From the NCBI GenBank assembly GCA_001910725.1, contig MJGA01000006.1:1612001-1676000 (forward strand): a DNA stretch of 64,000 nt, in the 5' to 3' direction. Positions 12,565 to 23,772 of the stretch are shown here, in pieces; within the stretch, counting starts at the first letter, position 1; each line of letters starts with the position of its first letter. This stretch comes from Phanerodontia chrysosporium (Eukaryota > Basidiomycota > Agaricomycetes > Polyporales > Phanerochaetaceae). Both the position numbers and the translations under genes were made by a program. The notes beneath the pieces are model-generated. The model ran no database searches, was not told the origin of the DNA, and saw only the letters and a program-made list of their open reading frames with translations.

Positions 12565-13155
12565 TTACTTCCTGCCGAAGATCGAGCCGAACGTGGTCTT
12601 CTTGTGACTGTGCAAGCGCATGAACAACCCGCTCAGCAGGCGATCGCGACGATACGTACCCGAGATTATCGCGGCCGGGGTCAGTGAACGAGCTGGCGGG
12701 GCACGCGGTCAGACAGGAGGGCAAGAGCAAAACGACGCGGAAAGAGACGCACATGTATCCACGGTGGCCCGGGACGCCGAGCTTCTCCTCGACGTACCCA
12801 AACAGCTTCTTGCTGTACTCCTCGTTCGTCTCCGGGGTGATGTTGTCGAGGCTCACCTGCGCCGCGTCTCGTCAGCGGCCGGGGGACACCAGGAGCAGAG
12901 AGGAGGGACGCACGACGGCGAGCAGGAAGCACGGGTCGAACGTGCCGTTCCACGCCATGTACTCGTTGTGCGTGTAGCTCACGCAGATGTACGAGAGCGG
13001 CTTCTTCAGGGTCTCCGCCGCGAACTGCAAACATGCCCTCTCAGCGATCGACGCTCCCCAGGCGCGGGGGACCAGGCGCATACGTGCGAGAACTCCTCGA
13101 CGAACTTCTTCGGATCGTCGAGCTTGACGTTGGTCTTGATCTCGAGGGACGGCAT
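12565..13155 (-). CDS. MIF/tautomerase-superfamily protein
   Basis: A small protein of about 120 residues homologous to macrophage migration inhibitory factor, a keto-enol tautomerase fold. The start codon is followed by Pro (MPSLEIKTNVKLDDPKKF), the residue used as catalytic base in this superfamily after Met removal. Further conserved stretches are AAETLKKPLSYICVS (the family's active-site Lys/Ile region), MAWNGTFDPCFLLAVV, SLDNITPETNEEYSKKLFGY and DPGRDNLGY (matching the NxGW segment). The C-terminal exon, preceded by an acceptor-like ACAG, encodes HKKTTFGSIFGRK and TAA. At least four exons are split by short introns. The physiological substrate in fungi is unknown. Confidence 0.85.
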
Positions 13156-13565
13156 CGCAGGGTCGGTTCTGTAAGTGGTTGTGACGGAGAGATGTGAGAG
13201 GAGGTGAGGTGCTCGGGGACCGCACCGGCCGAGGCGAGGGCCCTGATATACCGTCCCCCTCTGCGCGAATCACAAGACTCAGCAGCTCACACGTCCTGCA
13301 CGCCACGACGTGTCACGCATGATCGCGCGGGGCATACAGTAAAACCGAGCGGCCCTTTCTCACCCACGAACGGGTCCGTTCCAGAGCCGGCGCGGGCGGT
13401 CGGGCGAGCTTGGCCTCTGTCTTACATAAGTCCAACATATCTCTTTGGATATCTCATTCCTTGACATCATAGTAGTACAGAGTTTCCGAGATACATCCAG
13501 CTGCCAGTGTCCGGCCTAGAATACAGGTACAGAAGGTGATCGTACAAAATACAGTCGCACCGCGC
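13156..13565. promoter_or_regulatory. Spacer between Egt1 stop and tautomerase start
   Basis: About 410 bases separate two same-strand genes. It presumably holds the tautomerase promoter and the Egt1 3' region. No coding signal was seen. Confidence 0.4.
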
Positions 13566-16500
13566 CTAGACGTCGTAGGCAACACGCCCGCCGACCCAGG
13601 CGTACGGGTAGTTGTGCTGGTAGTAGTTCCTCAGGGTGCGCCGCTCCGCAAGACGCGGGGCAGTCGCATAGGAGCCCCCAATCTACGTGCGCAAGTCAGC
13701 ACAGCTAGAAAGAGCCCACAACAACACTGCACGTACCACAACCTGGTGGTGCCCGTCGAAAAAGTCCGTCGAGTAGCCAGGATAGAGCCTGGACGGGACG
13801 AACCCTTCGTGGGCATCGAAGATAGTAGAGGTCCATTCAAACACGCCACCGTTGTGCCCTTTGCCTCCGTGTGCGTCCAGCCCGTACGTGGCTCTGCCGC
13901 GCCCCTAGTCAGCACCCAGCCCCACAGAAATAGGAGACAGACTCACGGAACAGGGTGCCAGTTGCGGAAACCGACGTTCGCACCGCCCTCGTAGCCAGAG
14001 TTGAACTTGTCGAAGAACAGCCGAAGCTCTGGTTCTGTCGGCAGGCGGCCGCCCTTGACCTTGGCGTAGGCCGACAAGTTGTCGCAGGAGGTGACGATGG
14101 GCCAGTGGTGCGCGATCTTCATCGGGACTGGGCCGTACAGGGTGCGGACCTAGACGACTGTCAGCATCACGGACATTGCAGATACTGTGATTAAACGTAC
14201 GCAAGTTTCGCCATCCACTTCGATCCAGCTCGCAGGGTACTGCACCTTCCCCTTCCCAGCGCCATGGTAAAACTCGTAGAACTCGCCGTTCGTGACGGGC
14301 CTCCACTCAATCTTGAACTGGCCGACGTAGACTTCGCGGCGCGGATGCTCATTGTCCCAGCCGAACTCATGGCGATCGACATCGGTCGACGCGTCGTCGG
14401 CCTCGTCGTCGTCATGGCCGAGCGTGATTGTCGCCGGGCCGAGGGTAACGGTGGGGGCTGCGGGCGCGCGCGCCGCGTCCCAGGTCTTGGCGAGGACGTC
14501 CCATGCGGGCGGCAGGAACCCACTTGGAGGGATCGTCCCCGTGCCGGCGCGTTGCAGCAGCATGTACAGGAGGGTCTGCGAGGATCTGCATGAGCCTTGT
14601 GGCGCGGTGACCAGGGCACCAGACTCACCTCGGCATGGAACGCCTCGTGCTCGAGCGTCATGAACAGCACTCGCGCCACCTTCCTGGTCAGCGTGACCTT
14701 ACCTGTGGCAATGTCGTCGTAGAGCTTCAGCAAGCGGGTGCGAACCCTGCCCTGGAACGCCATGATGGCGCCGAGGGACGGCCAGTCCTCCGGACGCTGA
14801 GGAACCTCGGAGTGTGGCTACAGAGAGTGAGCATGGAGATAACAAAAATAGATCATATGGCTTACATGACATTGCGTCGGATCGTCCACGTTCGGATCGA
14901 TACCTCTCTACACGAGCTATAAGCATGAAGCGTATGAATCATGGCGAGGAGTCCTCATACCTCGAAGATATACTATAGAAACAATCAGCTAAAGACTCAG
15001 GACATCTGCAGAACTATAGACTCACCTTGAAGTTCTCAGGCTCCGTATGCGGCTCCTGCAGAAGCCGCGACAGGTGAATGTCCAGGAACGTTGGGATATG
15101 GCCCTGGTAGAACAAGCAAATGTGGCGTAGGTCGATCGGCTTCTCGAAGAGCATCGACGCGGGATCATGCGGCGGTTAATGAAGTCCCAGGCGGCCCACA
15201 TGTCGTGCCACTCCTGCAGCGTCGGCATGCCGAACGGCGACGACGTTGCGCTCGGCGCGGTCAGCAGCGGGAACGCGAACTGCGGACGCTCGAGCAGCCA
15301 GAGCGAGTAACGCGAAGAGCTGTCCGTCCAGCGGTGCACGGGGCGCAGGTTGGCGTCAGAGAAGAGTCGGTAGACGTCCTCCTCAGAGTACTGTATTCGA
15401 TGTCAGCTCGAGTCGATTGACGAGAGCACGCGAAAGCTTACCTTGTGCGACACCTCGACGCGAATGAGTTCGTCAGGCAAGAATGTGAACTCGGCACCAG
15501 TGGCCGGGTCGATGACCGTTTGCTTGGACTTCGACCTATAGAACGCTTCGTGCCTCCCTGTGAAAGTTCAACACATAATGCCACGCGGAAGCATGGTGGA
15601 CACGTACGAAGCGTTTTGTTGTACTTGCCAACGTACTCCCACTTGTCTTCGTCGAACAAGTGCTCGTCGCCGAGAGTGCGACCAGCAACGCGGAGGCCGT
15701 TCATGATAAAGTCCCTCGTGATGCCCTTCGGGTCATTGTATGCGAGCTCGATAGCATCGGCGTCGTCGCAGTGGTCGAGGCCGATGAGGATGGTGTTCCC
15801 GGAGCCGGCCTCCAGCGGCAGCGAGCGCAAGAACTGGGCATCCTCGCCCCTGCCAAAGTTGCCGAGCGACGAGCCGAGGAAGAGGAGGTGGAACGGCGTC
15901 TGCTCGCTGCCAGGCGTGGACGGCGGCGTGAGCTCGGTATCGCCGCTGGCCGAGGAACTCGGAGAGGATCCCGCGGCGCGTTGATCCGCTCGAGCTTGTA
16001 CCGATCCCGAAGCTGTGGGGACGCAGGTTCCTGTGCCTGGAGCCCGCCGGCCTGGATGAGCGCCAGCCCGTCCTCGTAGGTCGCGCAGAGGCCCTTGGTG
16101 TCGACCTTGCCCTGCAGCTCGGCGCCGACATCGGACTTGGCGAGTTCTGCGAGCGTGCGCTCGAGCTCGCGCTTCTCGAGGTCGAGGGCGTAGTATGTCA
16201 CGGGCGGGCGATCCATGGCAGCTGGTACGAGGTGTGATAGGGCCCGCAAAATGTGAGACGTCTTTCTCAAGGCACTGCATGACGAGTCGCGTTAGCTTTA
16301 TATACGCCAACGCGAAACGGGATCCCATGGCCAAGCAGATATCAGCTAGATAGATGGGGTATGTCACGCCTTGGGACACATGCTCCCGCTATCTCTCAGG
16401 GCAGAGAAGCATTGCCGACGAACCACAGCGGTTTCCAATGAAGGAAGGTGTCAACCAGACGCGACACTCACCCTGCACCTAGTTCTACGACGATCTCGTT

Positions 16501-16782
16501 GCTAATCTTGCCTCCGTTCGCGGCATGCATATAGCGAGCAATGTCGTCGGCGTGCTCCTTAAGGATCTCCTCTTCTGCGGGGAAGAGGTAGTACTCGGGA
16601 GCCTCGGTCGTGATCTTGTCGTAGACGCGGAGGCCACGTTCGTCGTAGAGCAGCATGGTGGGCAGCACCTTGCTGCCCGCGGGGCGGGAGAGGCCGTCGA
16701 GGATCTGCTCGCGGAGGGGGTTGTGGTCGGGGCTGGTGGACGCGGCGGCGGCGCTGCGTGCGTCAACGATGTCGATGGCCAT
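13566..16782 (-). CDS. egt1: Ergothioneine biosynthesis protein Egt1 (methyltransferase plus FGE-sulfatase fusion)
   Basis: The fungal bifunctional enzyme that trimethylates histidine to hercynine and then forms hercynylcysteine sulfoxide on the way to the antioxidant ergothioneine. The N-terminal EgtD-like histidine methyltransferase shows GSKVLPTMLLYDERGLRVYD, APEYYLFPAEEEIL, EIVVELGAG (SAM-binding), HLLFLGSSLGNFGRGEDAQF and ITRDFIMNGLRVAGRTLG. A middle DinB-like part includes LEHEAFHAE (metal-binding His region). The C-terminal FGE-sulfatase domain shows FKIEWRPVTNGEFYEFY, KGGRLPTEPELRLFF, FEWTSTIF, GGSYATAPRLAERRTLRNYY and AWVGGRVAYDV before TAG. The size, about 3.2 kb with many introns, fits the ~850-residue family. 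One frame break lies near 15,965. The start is the Met of MAIDIVDARSAAA. Confidence 0.92.
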
Positions 16783-18764
16783 GGAGGGCGACGAAGCGGG
16801 GAGGGCGGGGACGGGGAGTGTGTCGGGTCATGGCTGGGCGGGGGACCGTTATAAGGACGAGTGTGGTCACTGGATGTCGGTGCATGCATGAATGACCGCT
16901 GTGCTGACTAAGCACCCCATGACATCAGGAGGCGGCGCCGGCGTTGCTCTCGCAGCCGTCGCTGAGCTGGCGCGCTCGAGCTAGAGTCTGCCATGCTCGC
17001 GCCTCGCAATGCCGCCCGTCGGCTGCTGCTGCCTCGTTCGCACACTGTCCTTGCCATCGCCGGCGCACAGTTCACCTCTTCGATGAGTAAACAATGTCTC
17101 GATCCCCGACGCCGAGCGCGTCGGTACACCGGCTTGGGCACCACCCCACTCGCCCATATGCATACGTTCCTAGTCCCTATCTTCGCGCGTGCGCCTGCGA
17201 TCGCCCGCACTTGGCGTCCTCACAATTCCACTTCTGGGACATACAGCCCCGTGCCCTGAGCGTGTCAGACAACCCGCAAGACTCCACTACTAATCGGGCA
17301 ACCCTGTTTCCATATCCTGAAACATGCCTTGCCCGCTGCCCGCTCGTTCTGGGGACTCGTCCTCGTCGACATTCGCAGACGACCCATGTTCTGCGCAATT
17401 GGGCCACGCGCGAGATGTCGTAGGTTACGTCATGCCGTACATACAGACCCAACGTGCGCAGCTGGCCGCCTTCGGCTGATGCACTTCTCCTGCGCATGCT
17501 CCATGCAGCGCGAACTGCCCAGCGTCCAAGCAGCTTCTCTGCAGGGCCTACAGTATGCTTACTCAACGTCCATGTCACTCGCACGGGCCAAATGGAGCAC
17601 GCGCGATGGGCAACCCCGAGGCAGTGAGACAAGACATCACTATTTGGAATAGCCTTCGTGGCGCTGAACGCCCGTCGCGGATCTCGAGCGGACCGCTTCT
17701 TTGTAGGACTCAGCATTGCACCCGATTTTCGAAACCGTTCAGGGCTATGTATTCATTGGAACATGATACGGAGGCTACGTTGTGCATCAAGTCAGAGCGA
17801 TGTGGTAGGCGGCCGACGGTGCCTATCGATGTAGCGGCGCCCGCCCGCATCTGCTCCCGCTGGAGCTGAGAGAATATGAAACCCCTCCATCGCGATCAAC
17901 CTCGAATTTCACAACATGGAGAGCGCGATGGACGCGACGAGCGCGCACGATCTGTCGCTGCATAGACAGCACAGAAAGTCGAACGTTTGTCACTCAGCCG
18001 GAGACCCAGGCGGGCGCCCAAAATCCCTCGTGCCCGACAGAAAATCACGTCGGTGACTAAGCCCATAGACGGCGCGCTACATGCCCGAGGTAGAGTTCGT
18101 GCTGCCCGAACTGAACGTGCAGGGTGAGCCACGGCCGTTTGCGCGCCAGCAGTAGGCGGGCAGCGCGTGTCTCGGCAAGTCTGCAGCCCACAGCATTGAT
18201 AGACGCGCGACGCGCATCAACGATCGGGCGTCGCCCGACTGTTTTCATTCTAGAGGAACTCAACTAGCGTAGTGCATCTGTCAGCGGATGCAGGCGCGAT
18301 GATTGTCAAAGGACAGACGAGCGCTACTGACTCGTAGTTGGTAAGCAGGCACGAAGAAAGGAAGATGCTGCCAGCGTCTGAGTCGCACTTCTCCTCGAGA
18401 AGCATCAGGAGACGGCGATGATTCGAGTCAGATTTAAGCAGTTATCTGTTGATACGTCCATATCAGCCTTCGATAAACCATCCCTGCGCTGGTTCGACTC
18501 ACCACCGTGTCCAGGGTCAGTTGCCTCGGGATTGGTAACAAGCTTGAACTCCATATGGAGGCATACTTTGGGATTGATTAGTCCGGTCAAAGTGTCAGGA
18601 ACGAGTACGATGGAGATTTATTTGGACTGAACGAGCATCGGCGAGTCCTTAGGCGCAGGCCCAAATGTCCAGAATGCATGAGTAAGAGGTCCGTGGAAAA
18701 AGGATACAACAACGCTGGGTACATCGGGGGTATACGTGTGGGGTATAAAACGCGGTCAGGCTGT
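16783..18764. other. Intergenic region upstream of Egt1, no gene recognised
   Basis: About 2 kb lies between the Egt1 start and the stop of the DHHC gene, both on the minus strand. Open frames exist on both strands (the longest at 17,177-17,716 on the minus strand) but are compositionally unremarkable and match no family I know. The Egt1 promoter must lie at its left end. Confidence 0.4.
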
Positions 18765-20236
18765 TATGACATCTTGTCAGCGTCGACGAGCTCGTTAGCT
18801 AGGCGTGCCAGCAGCTCGTCTGCTTTGGGGTTGCGCGGAAATGTTACACCGTCACCAACACTGCAATCCTAGTGTTTAGAACATCCAGCGTGAGTTACAC
18901 ATTATCAGATACGCACCCTCCTCCACCGTACAGGATACGCCCGAGCCATCCATATGGCTTGTCGTATCCGAGAACCTGCGCCCAGTTCTTTCTCCAGCCG
19001 AGGTCATAGAGTTTGATGTAGCCATGTGCATCTCGCACAAGGCGACGCTGACTGTAGGAAAGCTCGTGCTCCAGAGGTGGGTCGGAAAGGCGATGCCGGT
19101 CAGAGTTGTGCTGAGGCGGCAGGGGCGGAAGCTGGCGTAGCAGATGGAAAGGGGACAGATTCTCAATGGTTGTTTGGTTAGTGCTGTGAGAGCATGAGAG
19201 GGGGCTCGATGGTGACGATCAGGGCTACGTACGTGACCAAGAAGGCATGGTATATGACGAATGGACCGAGGACCATAGTAAAGATGATGCCGGCCAGCCC
19301 TAGAGACATTTCGTGAAGAGGCGTGCTATCATCCTGTACGAAATGTTAGCGTGCGTGGGGAGAAAATGTAGTAGCACTCATACTATCGCGAATGGGTTCA
19401 TGAAGGCGTAGTATGTGGCGGATACTGAGACACAGGCGATGTACAAGGAAAGGAGGGTGATACAAGCGATGAAGTGAAGGAACGAGGTATAATTTCGGTG
19501 ACCCTGTAACCAGAATGAGCTCACTGAAGATAGAGACAAGGGTGCACACTCACTAGGCATTTGTAACCAAGCCACATGCAATGATGATCTGCCATTTAGG
19601 GTAAGAGTTATACCTCCTATGCGCAAGGGCGATATATCACGCACCCATTTTTAGGACACAGCGGCCACAATGCGAGCAGCTACGAGAAGATGTCACAACC
19701 ATGTAGCTTGGGTCGCGATGGAGACGCACTGGTGAGTTCGCTCGGGTTTGGGTGCCCAGCACTTGCGGCACCATTTGCCCGGCGAGGTATAATCAATGTC
19801 GTCCGCGAGCAAAGCTTGGGTCAGGTTCATCTCTTCGTGTTCGGCTGTCGTCTTCTGTGCCGGTGGTCGACCGGGGTCGCGCGTAATGATCGTAATGAGG
19901 GAGGAGAACGCGAGTAGAGTGAGTGCGTATGTGATACAAAGGTGCTGCATAAAGCGCCATCGGTCGTGCAGTACCCCAAGGTGGTACCGCGTGAGCACGA
20001 TGAGCCAAGATGGCTGGGGTGCGAGAAGAAAGAGCACGGTTACTGTGGAGTGAGGCGAATGTCAAATCATGAGAGGTTACGCGACGGCTTGTGAACATAC
20101 CGCAAGTCGGTAGGAAATGATACCACTTCTGCGGCGGTGCGTCTTTCTCTTCCTCGTCGTCGTGGGCTGCAGCGTAGCTCGGAGGTGGAAAGGACGGTAC
20201 GGGACCAAAGTCCAACAATGGCCGGTCCCGCGACAT
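18765..20236 (-). CDS. DHHC-type palmitoyltransferase
   Basis: A multi-spanning membrane enzyme that S-acylates proteins, probably at Golgi, ER or vacuole. The Cys-rich domain is split by short introns: KWCRKCWAPKPERTHQC, CSHCGRCVLKMDHHCMWLGY and KCLGHRNYTSF, containing the catalytic DHHC. Transmembrane segments include the one starting VLFLLAPQPSWLIVL, LCITYALTLLAFSSLITII, FIACITLLSLYIACVSVSA and GLAGIIFTMVLGPFVIYHA. The C-terminal part (ENLSPFHLLRQLPPLPPQHN, then YIKLYDLGWRKNWAQVLGYD) matches the usual TTxE/NPF-like region, and the last exon ends VDADKMS. The start is the Met of MSRDRPLLDFGPVPSFPPP. A LINE insertion begins 70 bases upstream. Confidence 0.88.
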
Positions 20237-20305
20237 GGTGAAATGAGTGGAAGTGGTCGTGAGGATACAAGCGCAAGGAGTGCGAGCCAAATTACACCGC
20301 GGAAA

Positions 20306-20316
20306 CGCTACCACCG
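20306..20316. repeat. LINE target-site duplication, left copy
   Basis: CGCTACCACCG is repeated exactly at 22,131-22,141 directly after the poly(A) tail. The three A residues before it may also belong, but they cannot be told from the tail. Confidence 0.85.
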
Positions 20317-22097
20317 ACGAGCTCCAGCGCGCACAGAGCATTGCCGCCCGCTGGATTACTGGTTGTTTCCGCACTACGCCAGTGGGAGCCATGGAGATGC
20401 TGGCGGGGCTTATACCAGTTCGATTCCAGGTCAACAAGTACATGGAGAAGGCGGCGCTGCGGGCACGCAAACTCCATGAGGGTCACCCGCTAAGAGCCTC
20501 TCTTCCCAACTACTGGAGGGCATCTGAACGCAACATTGTGCCGCCATTCCCCTTGCAGGCCTGGCCGCATCGAAATGCAATCACCCCGCTCACCCACATC
20601 GATCTTCTCGGCCGCCAGTGCTCGGAAGACTTCGACGCGCTCAATTCAGAATGTCGACCTGGCGATCGCCTCCTCGACCGGTACGGCGATCGTATCCAAC
20701 TGCACCTTGACGCTCCCGCGAAACGCTCTTCGGACTTTACCACTTGGCAGCACGAGGTCTTCTTACCTCGCCTGCGTGCCGTGCATAACAACCCACGGGC
20801 TCGCGCTATCTTCACGGATGGCGCGCAGCGACGCGGAACCACTCCCCTTCGCTCCGGCGCGGCATGGGTGGTCTCCGAGCAGGGATCTGTTGTAGCCTCT
20901 GGTAAGCTCGGATGCGGGGCGGTCTCCCCTTTCGATGCCGAGATGATTGCTCTCGCCATGGGCCTCCGCACAGCCCTGGGCAGTCTTCCCCCTCGATTGA
21001 TGAACTTCACGTATTCGTCGACAACAGAGCCGCTGCGGAGCGGATACTTTCCGCGTCCCTAGGCCCCTCCCAGATGGTCTCCATCTTAGCATGCCGCGAG
21101 GTGCGTCGGTTTCTGGAACAGGACGCCGCGCACCGTGTGACCGTGCACTGGTGCCCGGGACATCGTGGTGTCGCCCTCAATGAGGCGGTCGACCGCTTGG
21201 CCAAGGAGGCTGTGTCTCTACCCCAGCCGGACTTCGTCTCGTTCTCGGTGGCTCGGCAACGTATAACTGCACGGGCGTACCGGGCGTGGCAGCAACAGAT
21301 GGCGTCCCCGCGTTACCGGGGACATCAAAACCTTGTGCGTGCATCGGATTTCTCTAGGTGCGCCCATACTGCTAAACGTAACTACTTCCTGCGCACCTAC
21401 GGCGCCTCCAACACCCTCTTTGCCCGAGTGGCTCGCTTTATCTCGGGCCACTTCCCTCACGGCGCCTTCCGAGCGCGGTTCAACCTCCCAGGGCCCCGAG
21501 CGTGCCACTGCGGGCACCCTCTCGAGACCCGGGAGCATATCCTCTTCGATTGCCCACTGTGGTTGCGCCCTCACACCCTGCGCCGACCTCGACAGCGCCA
21601 TCCGCTGGACGCGCTGCGGCTCGGGGACGAGGACCCTCCCGAGCTGGATATCGCCTTACCGCTGGTCTGCCTGTTCCTAGAGCAGAACCCGCTGGTCGGC
21701 ACGTTCGAGTGGGCCGACCTTCTGGAACGCGCTGCGACGTTGCGGGCAAATGGACATCATATGTCCTACCCCTGCTTCCTCGTGGACGCACATACTTCCC
21801 TGCGTAAGCTTGCCTACGAAAAGTTTTGTCGGCGGTATGGCTCCCGCCCCAACCGCTTTTTCAATTGGTACGATGCCGACGAGGTTGCCCGCCGCCTGGT
21901 AGCGCGCACGGAATCGCTCTACCACGACGGCCCCTTGTCCTCATAGGTGCACATACACCGCTGCGATCGGGTAGCGGTCCTGCTTCTAACCCCGTAGCTT
22001 CCCTTAGGTAGCCAGCGGCCCCGGGCGGGCTATTGTGTTCCTTGCTGTATCCCCAACCACTGCCCATGTACAACCGTGTACGCAGTCTAAATAGTAG

Positions 22098-22130
<33 letters not shown>
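20317..22130 (+). mobile_element. 5'-truncated Tad1-type non-LTR retrotransposon (LINE)
   Basis: A truncated LINE in plus orientation, ended by an A29 tail at 22,102-22,130 and flanked by an 11-base duplication. It opens inside the C-terminal part of reverse transcriptase (DELQRAQSIAARWITGCF, GAMEMLAGLIPVRFQVNKY). It continues into a retrotransposon RNase H domain: IFTDGAQRRGTTPLRSGAAW, FDAEMIALAMGLRTA, FVDNRAAAERILSASLG and VHWCPGHRGVALNEAVDRLA. The domain ends with a zinc-knuckle-like CHCGHPLETREHILFDCPLW. One single-base frame change occurs near 21,005 inside RNase H, so this copy is dead on two counts. Truncation at a precise TSD is typical of target-primed reverse transcription. Confidence 0.93.
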
Positions 22131-22141
22131 CGCTACCACCG
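22131..22141. repeat. LINE target-site duplication, right copy
   Basis: This is the second copy of CGCTACCACCG, immediately after the poly(A) run. Confidence 0.85.
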
Positions 22142-22399
22142 GCGCTTGAGCTTCCAATGCGGGGTTGCAGGCGCTTCCGACAACTTTTGTGCCCGACCAC
22201 CGCCTACGCCATGCCTAGAACTCGTTGACAACACTCTGCCGGCTTGCTTGGGGATTGCCAAGGGACGAGAGAGGATTTGTATTATAGAAAGGTTTGACCT
22301 TTGTATGACCACGCATAATAGGCATGTTTCCTTTCCGTGTATGTTAGAGTGCTGACTGAATGTCGTAGGCTACTACCGACTGCACTCTAGACCACCAGC

Positions 22400-23608
22400 A
22401 TGGAGAAGTGCCCTCCAGAGATCCATGCACGGATCTTTCACTATGCTTGCATGGACGATGGCACCACGGGCTGTGCGTTAGCTCTCGTTTCTCGTTACAT
22501 CCGCGAAGTATCATACCCGTACCAATGGCAATGCGTTTCCCTCGCCGGATTCAAGCGTGTCGTGCAGCTAGCAAAGTCGATCCAGAGTATGTCGGGCAAG
22601 CGGCCTATCTATCACTTGTTCATTAGCGATCGCTACTCTCCCCCTCCGAACTGCTTCCCACACCCAGACGATCAGACGGCATACGACCTCGACTTGCTCC
22701 CTGCTCTAACGGCCATCCTCAGACACGCCGCGACCACTCTGGAGACCCTGGTGTTCTACTCAGACACTTGCTTCTATAATGGCGCCATCGGCGTACGACA
22801 TCTCCTGTCTTTCGCCTATCCCCACTTGCGCGAGCTCACCATCCGAGCCTGCTGCACCCCTCGCCAGCTCGCCAGCTCGCGCTCCGGCGACATCTCACTA
22901 TCCAATTGTCCACGATTGGAGCGGCTACACCTCGCGCTGCCCTACCACGGGCTATCAAGCGACAATCTGCAGGCGACACACAATCTCGTGCGCTCGATCT
23001 CGCCGGCAATCTCCCACCTCCGCCTCACGATGCTTGACAAGTGGGGGAGTAAGCGGGTGGTGGAGGTCGTGCACGCAGAGCTGGCAGCTGTTGGCATCGT
23101 CCCGAAGGTGCTCGACCTACCTCCCTCAGACTGGGACAGCCCCTCGAGCACCGTCGCGCTACCCGTCACTTGGGACCGTCTTTTCCCTGAGGGCCTGCGC
23201 TTCTTCGCGATCCAGCCAAGCCCGACGTCCACGTTTTACTGCTCGTGCTGCATGGACCTGCGCGGCGATGTTGACGTCATGCGGATATTGGAGCGTATGT
23301 CCGTCGTTGCCGACAAGGACCGTTTCGCATACATGGATCGGCGTCCCATCGCCGTCAGAAGATGCCGCACCGATCCTATGGAGGTTGCTGGCTACGGATA
23401 CGCGGAGGCCAGGATCGACTGGATGGAAAGGATCGGTGACGGATGCGGATGTTGGAAGCAGAAGGACCTCGCCAGCCTCGAAGACGATGAGGACGCTGTC
23501 GATGAAAACCCTTCGCGACCTCCATCAGTAATTTTCTATCCGAAGCTACGGACTTCACGACTATCCAGGTTGCGCAACGCCTTCAGACGTCTCTTTCACG
23601 CTCGGTAA
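22400..23608 (+). CDS. F-box-like protein, single exon
   Basis: A 402-residue intact open frame. The N-terminus (MEKCPPEIHARIFHYACMDD, then ALALVSRYIREVSYPYQWQC) matches the divergent F-box found in Agaricomycete F-box families, with Pro-Pro-Glu-Ile and a later conserved Arg-Tyr-Ile. The middle has leucine-rich stretches (PHLRELTIRACC, PRLERLHLAL) as in LRR-like substrate-binding regions. The C-terminus is acidic (SLEDDEDAVDENPS) then basic. Such proteins usually act as adaptors in SCF ubiquitin ligases, but binding to Skp1 is inferred. The DHHC gene is its divergent neighbour across the LINE. Confidence 0.65.
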   Translation: MEKCPPEIHARIFHYACMDDGTTGCALALVSRYIREVSYPYQWQCVSLAGFKRVVQLAKSIQSMSGKRPIYHLFISDRYSPPPNCFPHPDDQTAYDLDLLPALTAILRHAATTLETLVFYSDTCFYNGAIGVRHLLSFAYPHLRELTIRACCTPRQLASSRSGDISLSNCPRLERLHLALPYHGLSSDNLQATHNLVRSISPAISHLRLTMLDKWGSKRVVEVVHAELAAVGIVPKVLDLPPSDWDSPSSTVALPVTWDRLFPEGLRFFAIQPSPTSTFYCSCCMDLRGDVDVMRILERMSVVADKDRFAYMDRRPIAVRRCRTDPMEVAGYGYAEARIDWMERIGDGCGCWKQKDLASLEDDEDAVDENPSRPPSVIFYPKLRTSRLSRLRNAFRRLFHAR

Positions 23609-23772
23609 AAGTGGTACTATCTTGCACTTCCTCATCTGTACTGTTTGACCTCGCTGTGTCATCTCATGAACATTCATGGACAAGGTTATTCAGGCTACAC
23701 CCCCTCTGTCCTTTACATGTAGATCTATCATGTTTGGGTCATCGGACTGTCATGGAGAATTATCTTGGACTT

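Noticed and set aside
17177..17716. 179-codon minus-strand open frame in the Egt1 upstream region
   Set aside because: Composition looks like translated non-coding GC-rich DNA; no family resemblance and no neighbouring exons.
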